DNA of 64,000 bases from Vibrionales bacterium SWAT-3 (GCA_000169995.1 AAZW01000003.1:186001-250000), one strand, 5' to 3'; shown: positions 8,725 to 17,170, counted from the stretch's first letter. Program-made: numbers and translations. Notes: a model not told the origin generated them from the sequence alone.

Positions 8725-9586
8725 GTATTTTTTGAACAGCATGGTAAAGAGTTATAATTTGCTTCGCCAAAAGTAAAACCATAACCAATACCATGCCAAG
8801 AACAATGCTAACTGATATTCGCTGGGAACTGCTACTCCAAGTTATGAAAAGTACAGGTCGTATTTACGATAAAACTGAACATCGAATGACATTTGAAGGA
8901 ATACTTTATCGAATGAGAACAGGTATTCCTTGGCGGGATCTACCCTCTAAGTTCGGAGAGTGGAGTACCGTTTACAGACGATTTAATCTTTGGTCAAAGA
9001 AAGGGGTTTTAGATAAACTTTTCAAAAGCTTATCTAGCATGGCTGATTTTGAATGGGTCTTTCTTGATGGCTCTATAGTTCGAGCGCATCAGCATAGTAC
9101 AGGTGCAGCGACTGAAAGCTCAGAGCAAATAGGAAAAAGTTGCGGGGGCAACTCAACCAAAATTCACTTAGCCGTGGATAGTGGTGGCCTGCCGATTTGC
9201 TTTGATTTATCAGAAGGACAACGCCACGATATAGTGCATGCCGAAAGCTTAGTTGAGCAACTCGATGAAGTTAATACCATCGTTTGTGATAAAGGATATG
9301 ACAGCGAACCTTTCCGCACTTTTGTTAAGGAACGTGGCGGAGAAACAGTAATTGCTAAACGCAATTACGGAGAAGATATAGACAAAAACAGTATGGATTG
9401 GTGTCTATACAAGTATCGTCACTTGGTCGAAAATGCCTTTGGGAAAATTAAGCATTATCGAGCTATTTCAAGTAGATATGACAAGCTAGAAAGGAATTAT
9501 GCCAGCATGTTATCGCTGGCATTCATGTTAATGTGGCTACCGATGTATTGTTGAACGCGAAATGTACAGCAAAGATCAACACGCCC
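8704..9586 (+). mobile_element. IS5-family (IS427-type) insertion sequence in the patatin gene
   Basis: 883-bp element with inverted repeats beginning GGGCGTGTTGATCTTT at both ends (8704-8719; complement 9571-9586). It is flanked by the dinucleotide TA on both sides (8702-8703, 9587-9588), the short target duplication expected of the IS427 group. It encodes one intact transposase. Removing the element and one TA restores the patatin frame. Confidence 0.9.
8793..9554 (+). CDS. IS5-family transposase
   Basis: 253 residues, intact. The N-terminal domain has GILYRMRTGIPWRDLP. The DDE catalytic residues appear in VFLDGSIVRAHQH, IVCDKGYDS and LVENAFGKIKHYR. It fits a single-ORF IS427-group element and ends 32 bp from the right inverted repeat. 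Probably functional, since element ends are matched and the frame is complete. Confidence 0.93.
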   Translation: MPRTMLTDIRWELLLQVMKSTGRIYDKTEHRMTFEGILYRMRTGIPWRDLPSKFGEWSTVYRRFNLWSKKGVLDKLFKSLSSMADFEWVFLDGSIVRAHQHSTGAATESSEQIGKSCGGNSTKIHLAVDSGGLPICFDLSEGQRHDIVHAESLVEQLDEVNTIVCDKGYDSEPFRTFVKERGGETVIAKRNYGEDIDKNSMDWCLYKYRHLVENAFGKIKHYRAISSRYDKLERNYASMLSLAFMLMWLPMYC

Positions 9587-9588
9587 TA

Positions 9589-9786
9589 ATTCATGAAAGA
9601 AACTATGAAAGAAATGAAAAATTTATTAATGATCCACCAGGTGACGCTGTTATATATGAAATTCACCCAAGTAAGAAATTAAATGCTAGTTTAGTAGGCA
9701 GTGATTTATTATCTTTACATTCTGACTATGAACATGGACGAAAACTAGGGAAGTACTTTTTACAGTATTATAACCACTTAAAATAA
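9589..9786 (+). pseudogene. patatin-like phospholipase (YjjU type), C-terminal remnant
   Basis: Sixty-five codons in frame with the part ending at 8703 once the IS is removed: the junction reads DMLLIHERNYERNEKF. The segment GDAVIYEIHPSKKLNASLVGS and the ending DYEHGRKLGKYFL align with the C-terminal region of YjjU (EIYPP, GS, DYKLGR). It has no start signal of its own; an open frame from 9562 starts inside the IS. Translation as a separate protein is unlikely. Confidence 0.85.
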
Positions 9787-10300
9787 TCAAGTTTTCCATT
9801 TCGTTCCTGATAACCTTCTAATTTTGTTAGAGTGTTAAAGCATACATAAATTACAGATGCTTATAGATTACCAGATATCAGCTTATTCGCTACGAGATTT
9901 AATCTAAAATTGAGAGCGTGCTACGACCTAGATGCGATGCATTTTATGGGAGACTTTAGTGCCCTTTTTTTAAAAATCACTTACCTTCTACCTTCAGATC
10001 TTAAAAACTAACCACGAGTTCTGTTGAGTCGGAAAATGATATTTTTGTTAACAAGATTTTCGATCGTGTGAAAATTATATGGACAGTTACATAGATTTTG
10101 CAAAGTATTAGATAATTTTAATTCTACCAGACTCCATGTTGTCCTAGCGGATTTTCCTGAAAAGATACTTTCTTGTTTGCCGGCTATTTAGAGAATATTT
10201 CTCTGATGTTTATTTCAAACGCTGATTGACCAATATTGCTACGCAGCTTCTAGACTAAGCTTGGGAAGTTAAAAAATAAGAGAACATGCCTTACAAGACA
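9787..10300. other. AT-rich intergenic region
   Basis: About 510 bp with no plausible coding frame, no clear repeats and no recognised RNA gene. It marks the right edge of the AT-rich stretch before base composition returns to that of gltS. Confidence 0.4.
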
Positions 10301-10330
10301 AAAAAAGCCAGTCAATAGACTGGCTTTTTT
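10301..10330. terminator. gltS terminator
   Basis: AAAAAAGCCAGTC at 10301-10313, loop AATA, and the exact complement at 10318-10330. A-run and T-run on both sides make it a good bidirectional intrinsic terminator; for the minus-strand gltS it lies 24 bp after the stop. Confidence 0.9.
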
Positions 10331-10353
10331 ATGCGTTAAGCGAGGTGTTCACA

Positions 10354-11580
10354 TTAACCGATAAACGAGATGTAACCTTGCAGGATAATCAAGTTAACGA
10401 TATCAATGAAGAATGCGCCGACGATTGGCACCACCATAAACGCCTGTGGTGATGGACCGAATCGGTTCACCAAAGAGCCCATGTTCATTACCGCTGTAGG
10501 TGTTGCACCTAGGCCGAAACCACAGTGACCACCCGACATAACCGCTGCGTCGTAGTTTGAACCCATTACTTTAAACGTCACAAAGTAAGAGAACAGACCA
10601 AGTACCACGGCTTGAACACTCAAGATCACCAAGAACGGGATCGCAAGGTCGAAGATGTTCCACAGTTTCAGGCTCATTAACGCCATCGCTAAGAATAGAG
10701 ACAGTGACACAGTACCCAGAATATCAACGGTTTCGCTGTCGGTTTTATGCAGCTTAGTCACTTCAAACACGTTAGTGATGAACACACCGATAAACAGAGC
10801 GTAAACAAAGTCAGGAATCGTCAACCAAGAAATTTCAAAAGTCGCCACCCATTGCTCTAGGTATTGCGCACATGTGATACAGATAAGGAGAATGAACAAT
10901 ACTTCAATCACCTTCTTGGCTGTCACTTTGTCTTCTTCATACTCGTTATACGTCACCAGCTCAGGGAAACGCTCGTGCGTTTGTGTACCTGTGCCGTACT
11001 CTGATTCAAGGTTGTTTTTGTCGATCAGCTTTTGTGCCACCGGGCTACCGATGATACCGCCAACGATTAAACCAAAGGTTGCCGAAGCCATCGCGATTTC
11101 TAGCGTGTTGGCAATGCCATAAGTATCAGCAAAGGTTTGCGACCAAGCTGCACCTGTACCGTGACCACCAGATAGCGTAATAGAACCTGCAATCAAGCCC
11201 ATTAGCGGCTCAAGACCAAGCGCGGTAGCTAACGTCACACCCACACCATTTTGGATGATGATGTATACCGACGCGACGCCCAAGAACAAGAATACCTTCG
11301 CACCGCCTTTCATTAACTGTGTGTAATTAGCAGCAAGACCTACAGTCGCAAAGAACATCAACATGAATGTGTTCTGTAAAGGTAGGGAGAATTCTAGATC
11401 AACGCCGTTAAAATGCAGGCCTGTAATCGCAAAAGCAACAATTAAGCCGCCCACGATGGGCTCTGGGATATTGTACTTTTTGAGAATCGGTAGCTTTGCG
11501 TTTACAAAATGACCTAGAAACAAAACGCTGATCGCGATTAAGAAAGATTCTAGTGGCCCTATTGAAATTAATTGATTCAT
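10354..11580 (-). CDS. gltS: sodium/glutamate symporter
   Basis: Inner-membrane Na+-coupled glutamate importer. 408 residues, close to the 401 of E. coli GltS, with about ten to twelve hydrophobic segments. The two pseudo-symmetric halves each show a pore-loop signature: TLSGGHGTGAAW in the first and MSGGHCGFGLGATPTA in the second, both characteristic of GltS. ATG at 11580. Single-gene transcription unit between its own promoter region and the hairpin at 10301. Confidence 0.95.
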   Translation of the reverse strand: MNQLISIGPLESFLIAISVLFLGHFVNAKLPILKKYNIPEPIVGGLIVAFAITGLHFNGVDLEFSLPLQNTFMLMFFATVGLAANYTQLMKGGAKVFLFLGVASVYIIIQNGVGVTLATALGLEPLMGLIAGSITLSGGHGTGAAWSQTFADTYGIANTLEIAMASATFGLIVGGIIGSPVAQKLIDKNNLESEYGTGTQTHERFPELVTYNEYEEDKVTAKKVIEVLFILLICITCAQYLEQWVATFEISWLTIPDFVYALFIGVFITNVFEVTKLHKTDSETVDILGTVSLSLFLAMALMSLKLWNIFDLAIPFLVILSVQAVVLGLFSYFVTFKVMGSNYDAAVMSGGHCGFGLGATPTAVMNMGSLVNRFGPSPQAFMVVPIVGAFFIDIVNLIILQGYISFIG

Positions 11581-11853
11581 ATAACCTCTATTGTTTTACG
11601 TTCTCATCTTCCTTAATGAGTCTAGTTTTATCTGTAAGTATTTGTGTTGCTCTGCCTATATTTGTGCAAATTGATGAGAAATTGTTGGATTAGAAACCGA
11701 ACACATTAGCGTGTCAGCTAAGTGTCATGTTAGTAACACGTTAACTTTAGTAGGCGATGAGAGATTCTATGACCCAAATCAACACCTATCTGTTTATCTT
11801 ATCGCCGATGCGATCGTCGATTTAACCCTTTCTGAATACCTAAAAAAGCAAAA

Positions 11854-11873
11854 AGGAGCTATCGCTAGCTCCT
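11854..11873. terminator. yibL terminator
   Basis: AGGAGCTA at 11854-11861 and TAGCTCCT at 11866-11873 with loop TCGC, flanked by A-rich sequence on the left and CTTTT on the right. It lies 22 bp downstream of the minus-strand yibL stop. Confidence 0.8.
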
Positions 11874-11895
11874 CTTTTATTACCATCGCTGGTAA

Positions 11896-12252
11896 TTAGA
11901 ATTTTTTAGGGGCATAACCCGTCATAACCTCAATGCGAAGCTCTTTACCAATCTTCGTCATTGGGTGAACAACGACTAATCCTTTTACAGACTTTTTCAG
12001 TTTACCCATATCCGCTTGCTCAGCTTTAGTAATCTCGCGGCTAAATGGCATATCAAGCAACGACTTACGTTCTTGATTCACATCGTAGCTTTGCTTGTGC
12101 TTAAGCTGGGCAATCTTCTTTGTTAGCTTTTTGATTTCATCTTCAAATTGACGAACAACAGGACGATCATTACGAGCTTTAGCAGCCGCTAACTTATGGC
12201 GACACTTGTCTAAACGGTTGTTAATTTGTTGAAGTTCGTTTTTAGCACTCAT
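11896..12252 (-). CDS. yibL: YibL family ribosome-associated protein (DUF2810)
   Basis: 118 residues, near the 120 of E. coli YibL, which co-sediments with ribosomes. The N-terminal half is a predicted coiled coil rich in Lys, Arg, Gln and Glu (KNELQQINNRLDKCRHKL, then FEDEIKKLTKKIAQLKHK). The C-terminal half contains MGKLKKSVKGLVVVHPMTKIG and ends GYAPKKF. In E. coli yibL is adjacent to the mtl operon; here it is about 9 kb away. Biochemical role unknown. Confidence 0.85.
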   Translation of the reverse strand: MSAKNELQQINNRLDKCRHKLAAAKARNDRPVVRQFEDEIKKLTKKIAQLKHKQSYDVNQERKSLLDMPFSREITKAEQADMGKLKKSVKGLVVVHPMTKIGKELRIEVMTGYAPKKF

Positions 12253-12439
12253 AATAATTTCCTAAGATTAAGCAAGCCAATTCGGATTGGGGCGCGGAGT
12301 ATAGCACAAGGGTTTACCTGAACCGAAATTTATCTGATAAATAGCCTTTGGAATAAAAAACAGCCTAAACTGTCTATCAGCCCATCGATACAAAAATGCC
12401 ACTAATACGCCGATCAGACATCAACCACAAGGAAGCGCA

Positions 12440-13252
12440 ATGACACCACCGAAACAAAGAGTATTGACCTACAGCCTAGTCCTTGGCTCTGTATTTGCCA
12501 CAAGTTATGCATCCAGCGAAGCCTCTAATGAAAGCATGCCCGACAACAATCTGATTATTGAATATTCAGCGCCTCAAGGCGAAGCAGAGAGACAGCTTAA
12601 GCAAGAGATTGAGCAGAGTGGTGTTAATGACACCATGGTAGACCTATCGAATCAGTTGTTCCTGTTCAAACAGACTTTGGTCATTCAATACGGTGGCGAT
12701 GAGGGCCCGCTCTACGACCCGCAAACTCATCATGTACTGATTCCTTACAGCTTCTACGCCGAATCACTCAACTATTTTGAAAAGAACCAATATGAAAAAG
12801 AGTATGGGAAATCCGCGCAAACTGGCGCCATCGATACCTTGCTCCATACACTGATTCACGAGGCTGGCCATGCCTATATTGAAGACCAGCAAATTGCCAT
12901 TCTGGGTAAAGAAGAAGATGCGGTTGATAATTTAGTTACCATCCTACTTATCAACTATGTCGAACACGGTACAGATGCAGCGATAAGCGCAGCTGATATG
13001 TTCGCCTTCGAATCAGAAGACCGCCCTGAGTATTACGATTTGGGTGAATACATCGATGAGCACAGCTTCGACCTACAACGCTACTTCTCAACCTTATGTT
13101 TGGTCTATGGCAGCGATCCTGAAGCCTACAAGAACTTACTTGATGAAGTAGAAAACGACTACCTGAAAGATAGAAAGGAGTTTTGCGTAGAGCATTTTGA
13201 TGTCATCAACGCCAATTGGCATCGATATTTAAAAGAGAGCGACGATAGTTAG
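12440..13252 (+). CDS. secreted DUF4344 putative metallopeptidase
   Basis: 270 residues. The start has a short basic and hydrophobic stretch (RVLTYSLVLGSVFATSYAS) consistent with a Sec signal peptide, so the product is probably periplasmic or secreted. Near residue 140-150 it has an HExxH-type zinc-binding motif (HEAGH) followed by a conserved LGKEEDAVDNL segment whose acidic residues may supply the third ligand. The DPQTHHVLIPYSF strand before it also fits DUF4344. Family membership is from recall; substrate unknown. Confidence 0.75.
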   Translation: MTPPKQRVLTYSLVLGSVFATSYASSEASNESMPDNNLIIEYSAPQGEAERQLKQEIEQSGVNDTMVDLSNQLFLFKQTLVIQYGGDEGPLYDPQTHHVLIPYSFYAESLNYFEKNQYEKEYGKSAQTGAIDTLLHTLIHEAGHAYIEDQQIAILGKEEDAVDNLVTILLINYVEHGTDAAISAADMFAFESEDRPEYYDLGEYIDEHSFDLQRYFSTLCLVYGSDPEAYKNLLDEVENDYLKDRKEFCVEHFDVINANWHRYLKESDDS

Positions 13253-13302
13253 CAACTTCACTATCACAGTTCAGAGCCTTACCCATCAACTGCTACTTCC
13301 AA

Positions 13303-13330
13303 CAGCGGCTTAGTGCTTTTAAAGCCGCTG
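13303..13330 (+). terminator. terminator-like hairpin after DUF4344 gene
   Basis: CAGCGGCT at 13303-13310 and AGCCGCTG at 13323-13330 with an AT-rich loop, followed by ATGCTGTTTT. Located 50 bp after the stop at 13252 and before the convergent tautomerase-like gene. Confidence 0.65.
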
Positions 13331-13370
13331 ATGCTGTTTTGGAAATGCAAAATGAAGCGTCAGACAAGAC

Positions 13371-13757
13371 CTAGACGTTTACTTTGTACTTCAAATCTTG
13401 TGCTTCATCGCCCGTCATTCCTCGGAAACCCCAACAATGTGAAGGCTGCTCTTTAATAGTGATTTCAATATCGATCGGAGAGATAGAGAGCTGCTTTTCA
13501 ATCTCAGAAAATATCTTTTTAATTAAGCGCTTTTTAGTGTTAACAGCGCGTCCTTCCATCATGTTGATCTCAATAACGGTGTAGGCCTCTGTCCGTCCTT
13601 CAGGGTAAAAGAAATCGTCTCTTTCTAAAGGTACAAACCGATGTGCACGCTTGTCATCTGGCAACCCCATCTCACTATTTAAGCACTGCTGCAAAACATT
13701 AGAGAGCTCTAGCTTAATCGGGTTTAAGCACCCTTTGATACCATAAATAACAATCAT
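13371..13757 (-). CDS. tautomerase-like protein (Tautomerase_2 type) lacking Pro1
   Basis: 128 residues, the usual length for the Tautomerase_2 branch. Recognisable features are DDKRAHRFVPLERDDFFYPEGR, YTVIEINMMEGRA and the C-terminal CWGFRGMTGDEA segment. The family uses the amino group of Pro1 as catalytic base, but here residue 2 is Ile (MIVIYGIKG), and no other in-frame start gives an N-terminal proline. It may be inactive as a tautomerase or use other chemistry. Confidence 0.75.
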   Translation of the reverse strand: MIVIYGIKGCLNPIKLELSNVLQQCLNSEMGLPDDKRAHRFVPLERDDFFYPEGRTEAYTVIEINMMEGRAVNTKKRLIKKIFSEIEKQLSISPIDIEITIKEQPSHCWGFRGMTGDEAQDLKYKVNV

Positions 13758-14033
13758 GACCAGTCCTTCGATGTGATGTTAAGTAAAGAAGAAAGTTATA
13801 CAGAGGCAACCATCCACCACTTTCTGCTCGCTTACTATTTATCCACATACTACCTAATGACATCGACTAAAGAAGAGACGAACGATGAATTTATGAACAA
13901 GTGCAACAAAAAACATATCCTTCTATTGCAGCTGTTTGGCCAAACAACTTCGATTAATAAACAACCACCTCCTGTCCTAGATTGATCGAACCTCTCAAAC
14001 AGTCCGTATACCCTCCTAAATCATCTTTGAACT

Positions 14034-14039
14034 AAGGAG
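14034..14039 (+). promoter_or_regulatory. ribosome binding site deciding a GTG start
   Basis: AAGGAG lies six bases before the GTG at 14046. The overlapping ATG at 14044 opens a different frame that is not LON-like, so this site supports GTG as the real start. Confidence 0.7.
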
Positions 14040-14045
14040 TGCTAT

Positions 14046-14666
14046 GTGCCGAATTCAACTGGGAAGATCACGCGGACAAAAGCCAAACCAGACAAACCCG
14101 TAGAGTCTTCTCTAGAGCTTGCTGTGTTCCCTCTCCCAATCTTTCTTTTGCCAAGAGGGAGACAAAGGCTAAGAATCTTCGAACAAAAATATCTCACCAT
14201 GGTGGCGAATGCAGCCAAAGGCGAAGGTTTTATTATCGCGACGCAAGACAACACAAAGTCCGAACATCTTAGTACGTGGGGAACCAAGGTAACGATTGTC
14301 GACTTCAATATGTCGGATGATCAGTTGTTAGAGATCGACGTAGAAGGACAAACTTTGGTGCAGTTGCACTCCTCATATCGCCAAAGTGATGGCCTAATCA
14401 AAAGCCAATTTCGTGATTTACCCCATTGGCCAGCGCTAGATTATGATGTACCCAATGTCTTTACTGCATTTCTCGTGCAGTTGTTCCGTGACCACGACTC
14501 AATCAGAACACTCTACCCAACCCCAGATTTTGAAAGCCCGCAGTGGATTTGTGCGCGATTGCTCGAGATGATGCCAATCCCGTTAGAAAAGAAATCAGAA
14601 TTTACAGAACCTGCGAGTTTTCCTTCACTGGTTCCTTTTTTGAATCAAATCATTACGGGGCAGTGA
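14046..14666 (+). CDS. LON peptidase substrate-binding domain protein
   Basis: 206 residues, GTG start. It corresponds to the LON N-terminal domain alone (PUA-like fold) without ATPase or protease parts: ELAVFPLPIFLLPRGRQRL, RIFEQKYLTMV and later WICARLLEMMPIPLEKK. Such stand-alone proteins are common near stress genes; function unknown. It precedes the ECF sigma operon by 110 bp on the same strand, with an AT-rich hairpin (CACTATA/TATAGT) near 14675-14700 between them. Confidence 0.87.
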   Translation: MPNSTGKITRTKAKPDKPVESSLELAVFPLPIFLLPRGRQRLRIFEQKYLTMVANAAKGEGFIIATQDNTKSEHLSTWGTKVTIVDFNMSDDQLLEIDVEGQTLVQLHSSYRQSDGLIKSQFRDLPHWPALDYDVPNVFTAFLVQLFRDHDSIRTLYPTPDFESPQWICARLLEMMPIPLEKKSEFTEPASFPSLVPFLNQIITGQ

Positions 14667-14716
14667 ACACTTTTTTTCACTATAATTTTGTATAGTAAAA
14701 ATTAATTTAAACAAAA

Positions 14717-14746
14717 GTGATCCCTACTGATGCTGCGCACGTAGTG
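14717..14746 (+). promoter_or_regulatory. candidate ECF sigma autoregulated promoter
   Basis: GTGATCC at 14717-14723 matches the -35 element (TGATCC) of Rhodobacter sigma-E promoters. A CGTAGT at 14740-14745, 16 bases on, is a possible -10. The placement, 30-60 bp before the sigma gene, fits the autoregulation known for the family. The -10 match is weak. Confidence 0.45.
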
Positions 14747-14776
14747 CCACTCAAATTCGCATGATGGTTACTGACT

Positions 14777-15424
14777 ATGCAAGTGGAAAGCAGAAGTAAA
14801 GGGAAGGGCAAGGAGCATGTCATCATTCCCGACAACAAATTACCTAGTGAAAACAAGGTACCTACAGAGCTCTCAAGCTGGTTGATTTCGGTCGGAGAAA
14901 ACCGAGACAAGCAGGCATTCACCTGTTTGTTCAAGTTCTTCGCACCCAAAATCAAACGTTTTGGAATCAGCAAACTTGGCAGCGAAGCTGCTGCTAACGA
15001 ACTGGTTCAAGACACCATGACCAATGTTTGGAAGAAAGCACACCTCTATAACGAAGAAAAAGGTGCGGCGACCACTTGGGTCTACACAGTAATGCGAAAT
15101 GCAGCGTTCGATATGCTTCGCAAGGTAAAAGCAAAAGCAGAGCAAACGATAGCTGACGATATTTGGCCATTAGACGCTATGGTGGCTGAGACTCAAAATG
15201 AAGATTTGCCTTTTGGCGATCACCTAATGAGCCGACATGTCATGACGCAAATAGAGAAACTTCCGTTAGCTCAGAAAACCATAGTGAAAGGTGTTTACTT
15301 CCAAGAGCTGTCACAAGAGCAACTCGCTCAGCAACTCGGCGTCCCGCTTGGAACCGTGAAATCCCGTTTAAGACTCGCTCTAGCCAAACTTAAGGTTCAC
15401 ATGGGGGAACAAAGCCATGATTAA
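14777..15424 (+). CDS. ECF sigma factor, RpoE/ChrR (ECF11) type
   Basis: 215-residue alternative sigma factor. Region 2 is DKQAFTCLFKFFAPKIKRFG to ANELVQDTMTNVWKKA and TTWVYTVMRNAAFDMLRK; region 4 is LPLAQKTIVKGVYFQELSQEQ with the helix-turn-helix LAQQLGVPLGTVKSRLRLAL. The first 35 residues are a non-conserved extension. The gene overlaps the next, chrR, by 8 bp. In Rhodobacter the homologous sigma-E is released from ChrR by singlet oxygen and activates photolyase, Cfa-like and related genes, as found downstream here. Not the envelope-stress RpoE of E. coli. Confidence 0.92.
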   Translation: MQVESRSKGKGKEHVIIPDNKLPSENKVPTELSSWLISVGENRDKQAFTCLFKFFAPKIKRFGISKLGSEAAANELVQDTMTNVWKKAHLYNEEKGAATTWVYTVMRNAAFDMLRKVKAKAEQTIADDIWPLDAMVAETQNEDLPFGDHLMSRHVMTQIEKLPLAQKTIVKGVYFQELSQEQLAQQLGVPLGTVKSRLRLALAKLKVHMGEQSHD

Positions 15425-16097
15425 ACATCACCCAAATGATGCAATATTGAAAAACTTTGTTGACGGCACGCTTGCTGACTCAGTTTCTCTAATTGTGTCC
15501 AGCCATGTCGAGCTTTGTGAACATTGCCAGGCAAAAGTGAAACAGCTAACTGCTAATGCAGCTGACAGCGTATTTGATGATCAGCAAACAGCAACAAGTA
15601 ATGAGTTGGACAGCTTCCTTACAGACGACATAGATTTCGATTTTAACGTTATTGATCAGATCACCGCCGATTTGTCGCAATCAATCGAGGTGGAATCGAA
15701 AGCTGAACAAGTGACTGTGGCTGATACCACTTTCACTATTCCACGTGCGTTGAGTTCAATCGCGAGAAAGGACTGGATGAACCTTGGGAAGATATCTCGA
15801 GCACGACTCGATTTTGAGGACGATGCTCACCACACTAGCTTGTTACACATCGATAAAGACGGTCAAGTGCCTTGCCATACACATAAAGGCTTTGAGATTA
15901 CGCTTTTGTTAGAAGGCAGTTTTGAAGACGAGATGGGTGTCTACAACAAAGGCGATTTCATTTGGTTAGATGGAAAACATACCCATCAGCCAGCAACGAA
16001 AGAAGGGTGTGTGTGCCTGACAGTATCAAGCGACGCCTTGTACTTCACCAAAGGGGTGAGCCAGCTGTTCAACCCACTAGGTAAATACATTTACTAG
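15417..16097 (+). CDS. chrR: ChrR-type zinc anti-sigma factor
   Basis: 226 residues. The N-terminal anti-sigma domain has the zinc ligands of the ZAS fold: His4/His5, then H-x3-C-x2-C at His30, Cys34 and Cys37. The C-terminal half is a cupin domain with HTH-x3-E (His154, His156, Glu160) and His188/190, plus Cys198 and Cys200, matching the second metal site of Rhodobacter ChrR. It holds the upstream ECF sigma factor inactive until singlet oxygen or similar species is sensed. Start ATG overlaps the sigma stop, implying translational coupling. Confidence 0.93.
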   Translation: MIKHHPNDAILKNFVDGTLADSVSLIVSSHVELCEHCQAKVKQLTANAADSVFDDQQTATSNELDSFLTDDIDFDFNVIDQITADLSQSIEVESKAEQVTVADTTFTIPRALSSIARKDWMNLGKISRARLDFEDDAHHTSLLHIDKDGQVPCHTHKGFEITLLLEGSFEDEMGVYNKGDFIWLDGKHTHQPATKEGCVCLTVSSDALYFTKGVSQLFNPLGKYIY

Positions 16098-16156
16098 GTT
16101 ACATCACAGAACTTTTAAAGTCGGCTAGGAAACAAAGACAAAAACAGACTAAATTA

Positions 16157-16181
16157 ATGTGGGATAAGCAACATCCCACAT
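16157..16181 (+). promoter_or_regulatory. hairpin between chrR and the DUF523 gene
   Basis: ATGTGGGA at 16157-16164 and TCCCACAT at 16174-16181. No T-run follows, so it may be a partial attenuator or processing site separating the sigma/anti-sigma pair from the effector genes. Confidence 0.5.
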
Positions 16182-16222
16182 AATAAGAAATAAAATGAGC
16201 AATGAACGTAAGGAATTGACCA

Positions 16223-17170
16223 ATGGATAAAAAAATAAAAATAGGCATTAGTGCATGTGTCGCCGGTCATAAAGTTAGGTTCGATACTGGCCACAAACGT
16301 TCTCGCTTCTGCACGGAAGATCTTGCAGACTATGTTGAGCTTGAACCAGTCTGCCCTGAGATGGCTGTTGGATTGCCAACGCCGCGCCCAACTATTCGTC
16401 AGACACGGATGTTAGACGATATCATTCACGTTTCCCGCCCAGACGGGTCAGGTGACGTAACTCAAGAACTGATCGAGTTCGGACAAAGTTACTCAAAGAA
16501 CAACCAGCATATAGCAGGGTTCATTGTTTGCCAGAAGAGCCCAACTTGCGGTATGGAGCGTGTGAAAGTTTATCATCACCATGGTCGAGGATCTGAGTCC
16601 ACAGGTATTGGCATGTTCACACAACAAATCATGGACGCTAATCCTCTACTCCCAGTTGAAGAAAACGGCCGACTTAACGATCCTATTTTGCGTGAGAACT
16701 TCATGACACGTGTGTTTACGTACCAGAAATGGCTAGACTTAGTTGACGAGGGCGTAACAAAACACAAGCTTATCCAGTTCCACAGCGCGCACAAGTACTT
16801 AGTGATGTGTCATCACGTTGAAAGCTATAAGAGTCTTGGCAAGCTATTAGCAAGTAATGACTTAGATATCAGTGAGCTTGCAGACCAGTACATTGAAGGA
16901 TTAATGACAGCGTTGTCACACCATGCAAACCGTGGTACGCACGCCAACACGCTTCAGCACTTGCAAGGTTACTTTAAGAAGCAACTCAGCAGTGCCCACA
17001 AACAAGAATTATCCAACCAAATTGCATCTTTCAGAGAGGGCGTGATCCCGCTATTAGTGCCACTGACACTGATCAACCACTACTTGATGGAGTATCCAAA
17101 CGAATACCTGCAATCACAGGTTTACCTAAACCCTCATCCGCAAGAACTAAAACTGAGATACGGATATTGA
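16223..17170 (+). CDS. DUF523-DUF1722 fusion protein (TudS-like plus YbgA-like)
   Basis: 315 residues. The N-terminal 150 residues are DUF523, the fold of the thiouracil desulfurase TudS, with three cysteines expected to hold a [4Fe-4S] cluster: Cys12 (SACVAG), Cys44 (PVCPE) and Cys109 (SPTCGM). The C-terminal part (KLIQFHSAHKYLVMCHHVESYK onward) is DUF1722, as in E. coli YbgA, whose gene is also next to the photolyase gene. The stop overlaps the TTG start of phrB. A role linked to photodamage or thiolated bases is inferred, not shown. Confidence 0.85.
   Translation: MDKKIKIGISACVAGHKVRFDTGHKRSRFCTEDLADYVELEPVCPEMAVGLPTPRPTIRQTRMLDDIIHVSRPDGSGDVTQELIEFGQSYSKNNQHIAGFIVCQKSPTCGMERVKVYHHHGRGSESTGIGMFTQQIMDANPLLPVEENGRLNDPILRENFMTRVFTYQKWLDLVDEGVTKHKLIQFHSAHKYLVMCHHVESYKSLGKLLASNDLDISELADQYIEGLMTALSHHANRGTHANTLQHLQGYFKKQLSSAHKQELSNQIASFREGVIPLLVPLTLINHYLMEYPNEYLQSQVYLNPHPQELKLRYGY

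Noticed and set aside
9562-9786. Independent small gene starting at ATG 9562
   Set aside because: The start lies inside the IS; residues from 9589 on continue the patatin frame and match its C-terminus.
11711-11899. 62-residue plus-strand open frame between gltS and yibL
   Set aside because: It runs through the yibL terminator hairpin and ends at the yibL stop; no ribosome site and no recognisable protein.
13773-13985. 70-residue open frame between the tautomerase-like and LON-domain genes
   Set aside because: No convincing ribosome site, odd composition and no family features; most likely chance.
14039-14272. Plus-strand frame starting at the first ATG near 14044
   Set aside because: It uses the ATG overlapping the GTG of the LON-domain gene but gives an Arg-rich non-family product; the GTG frame has the domain.
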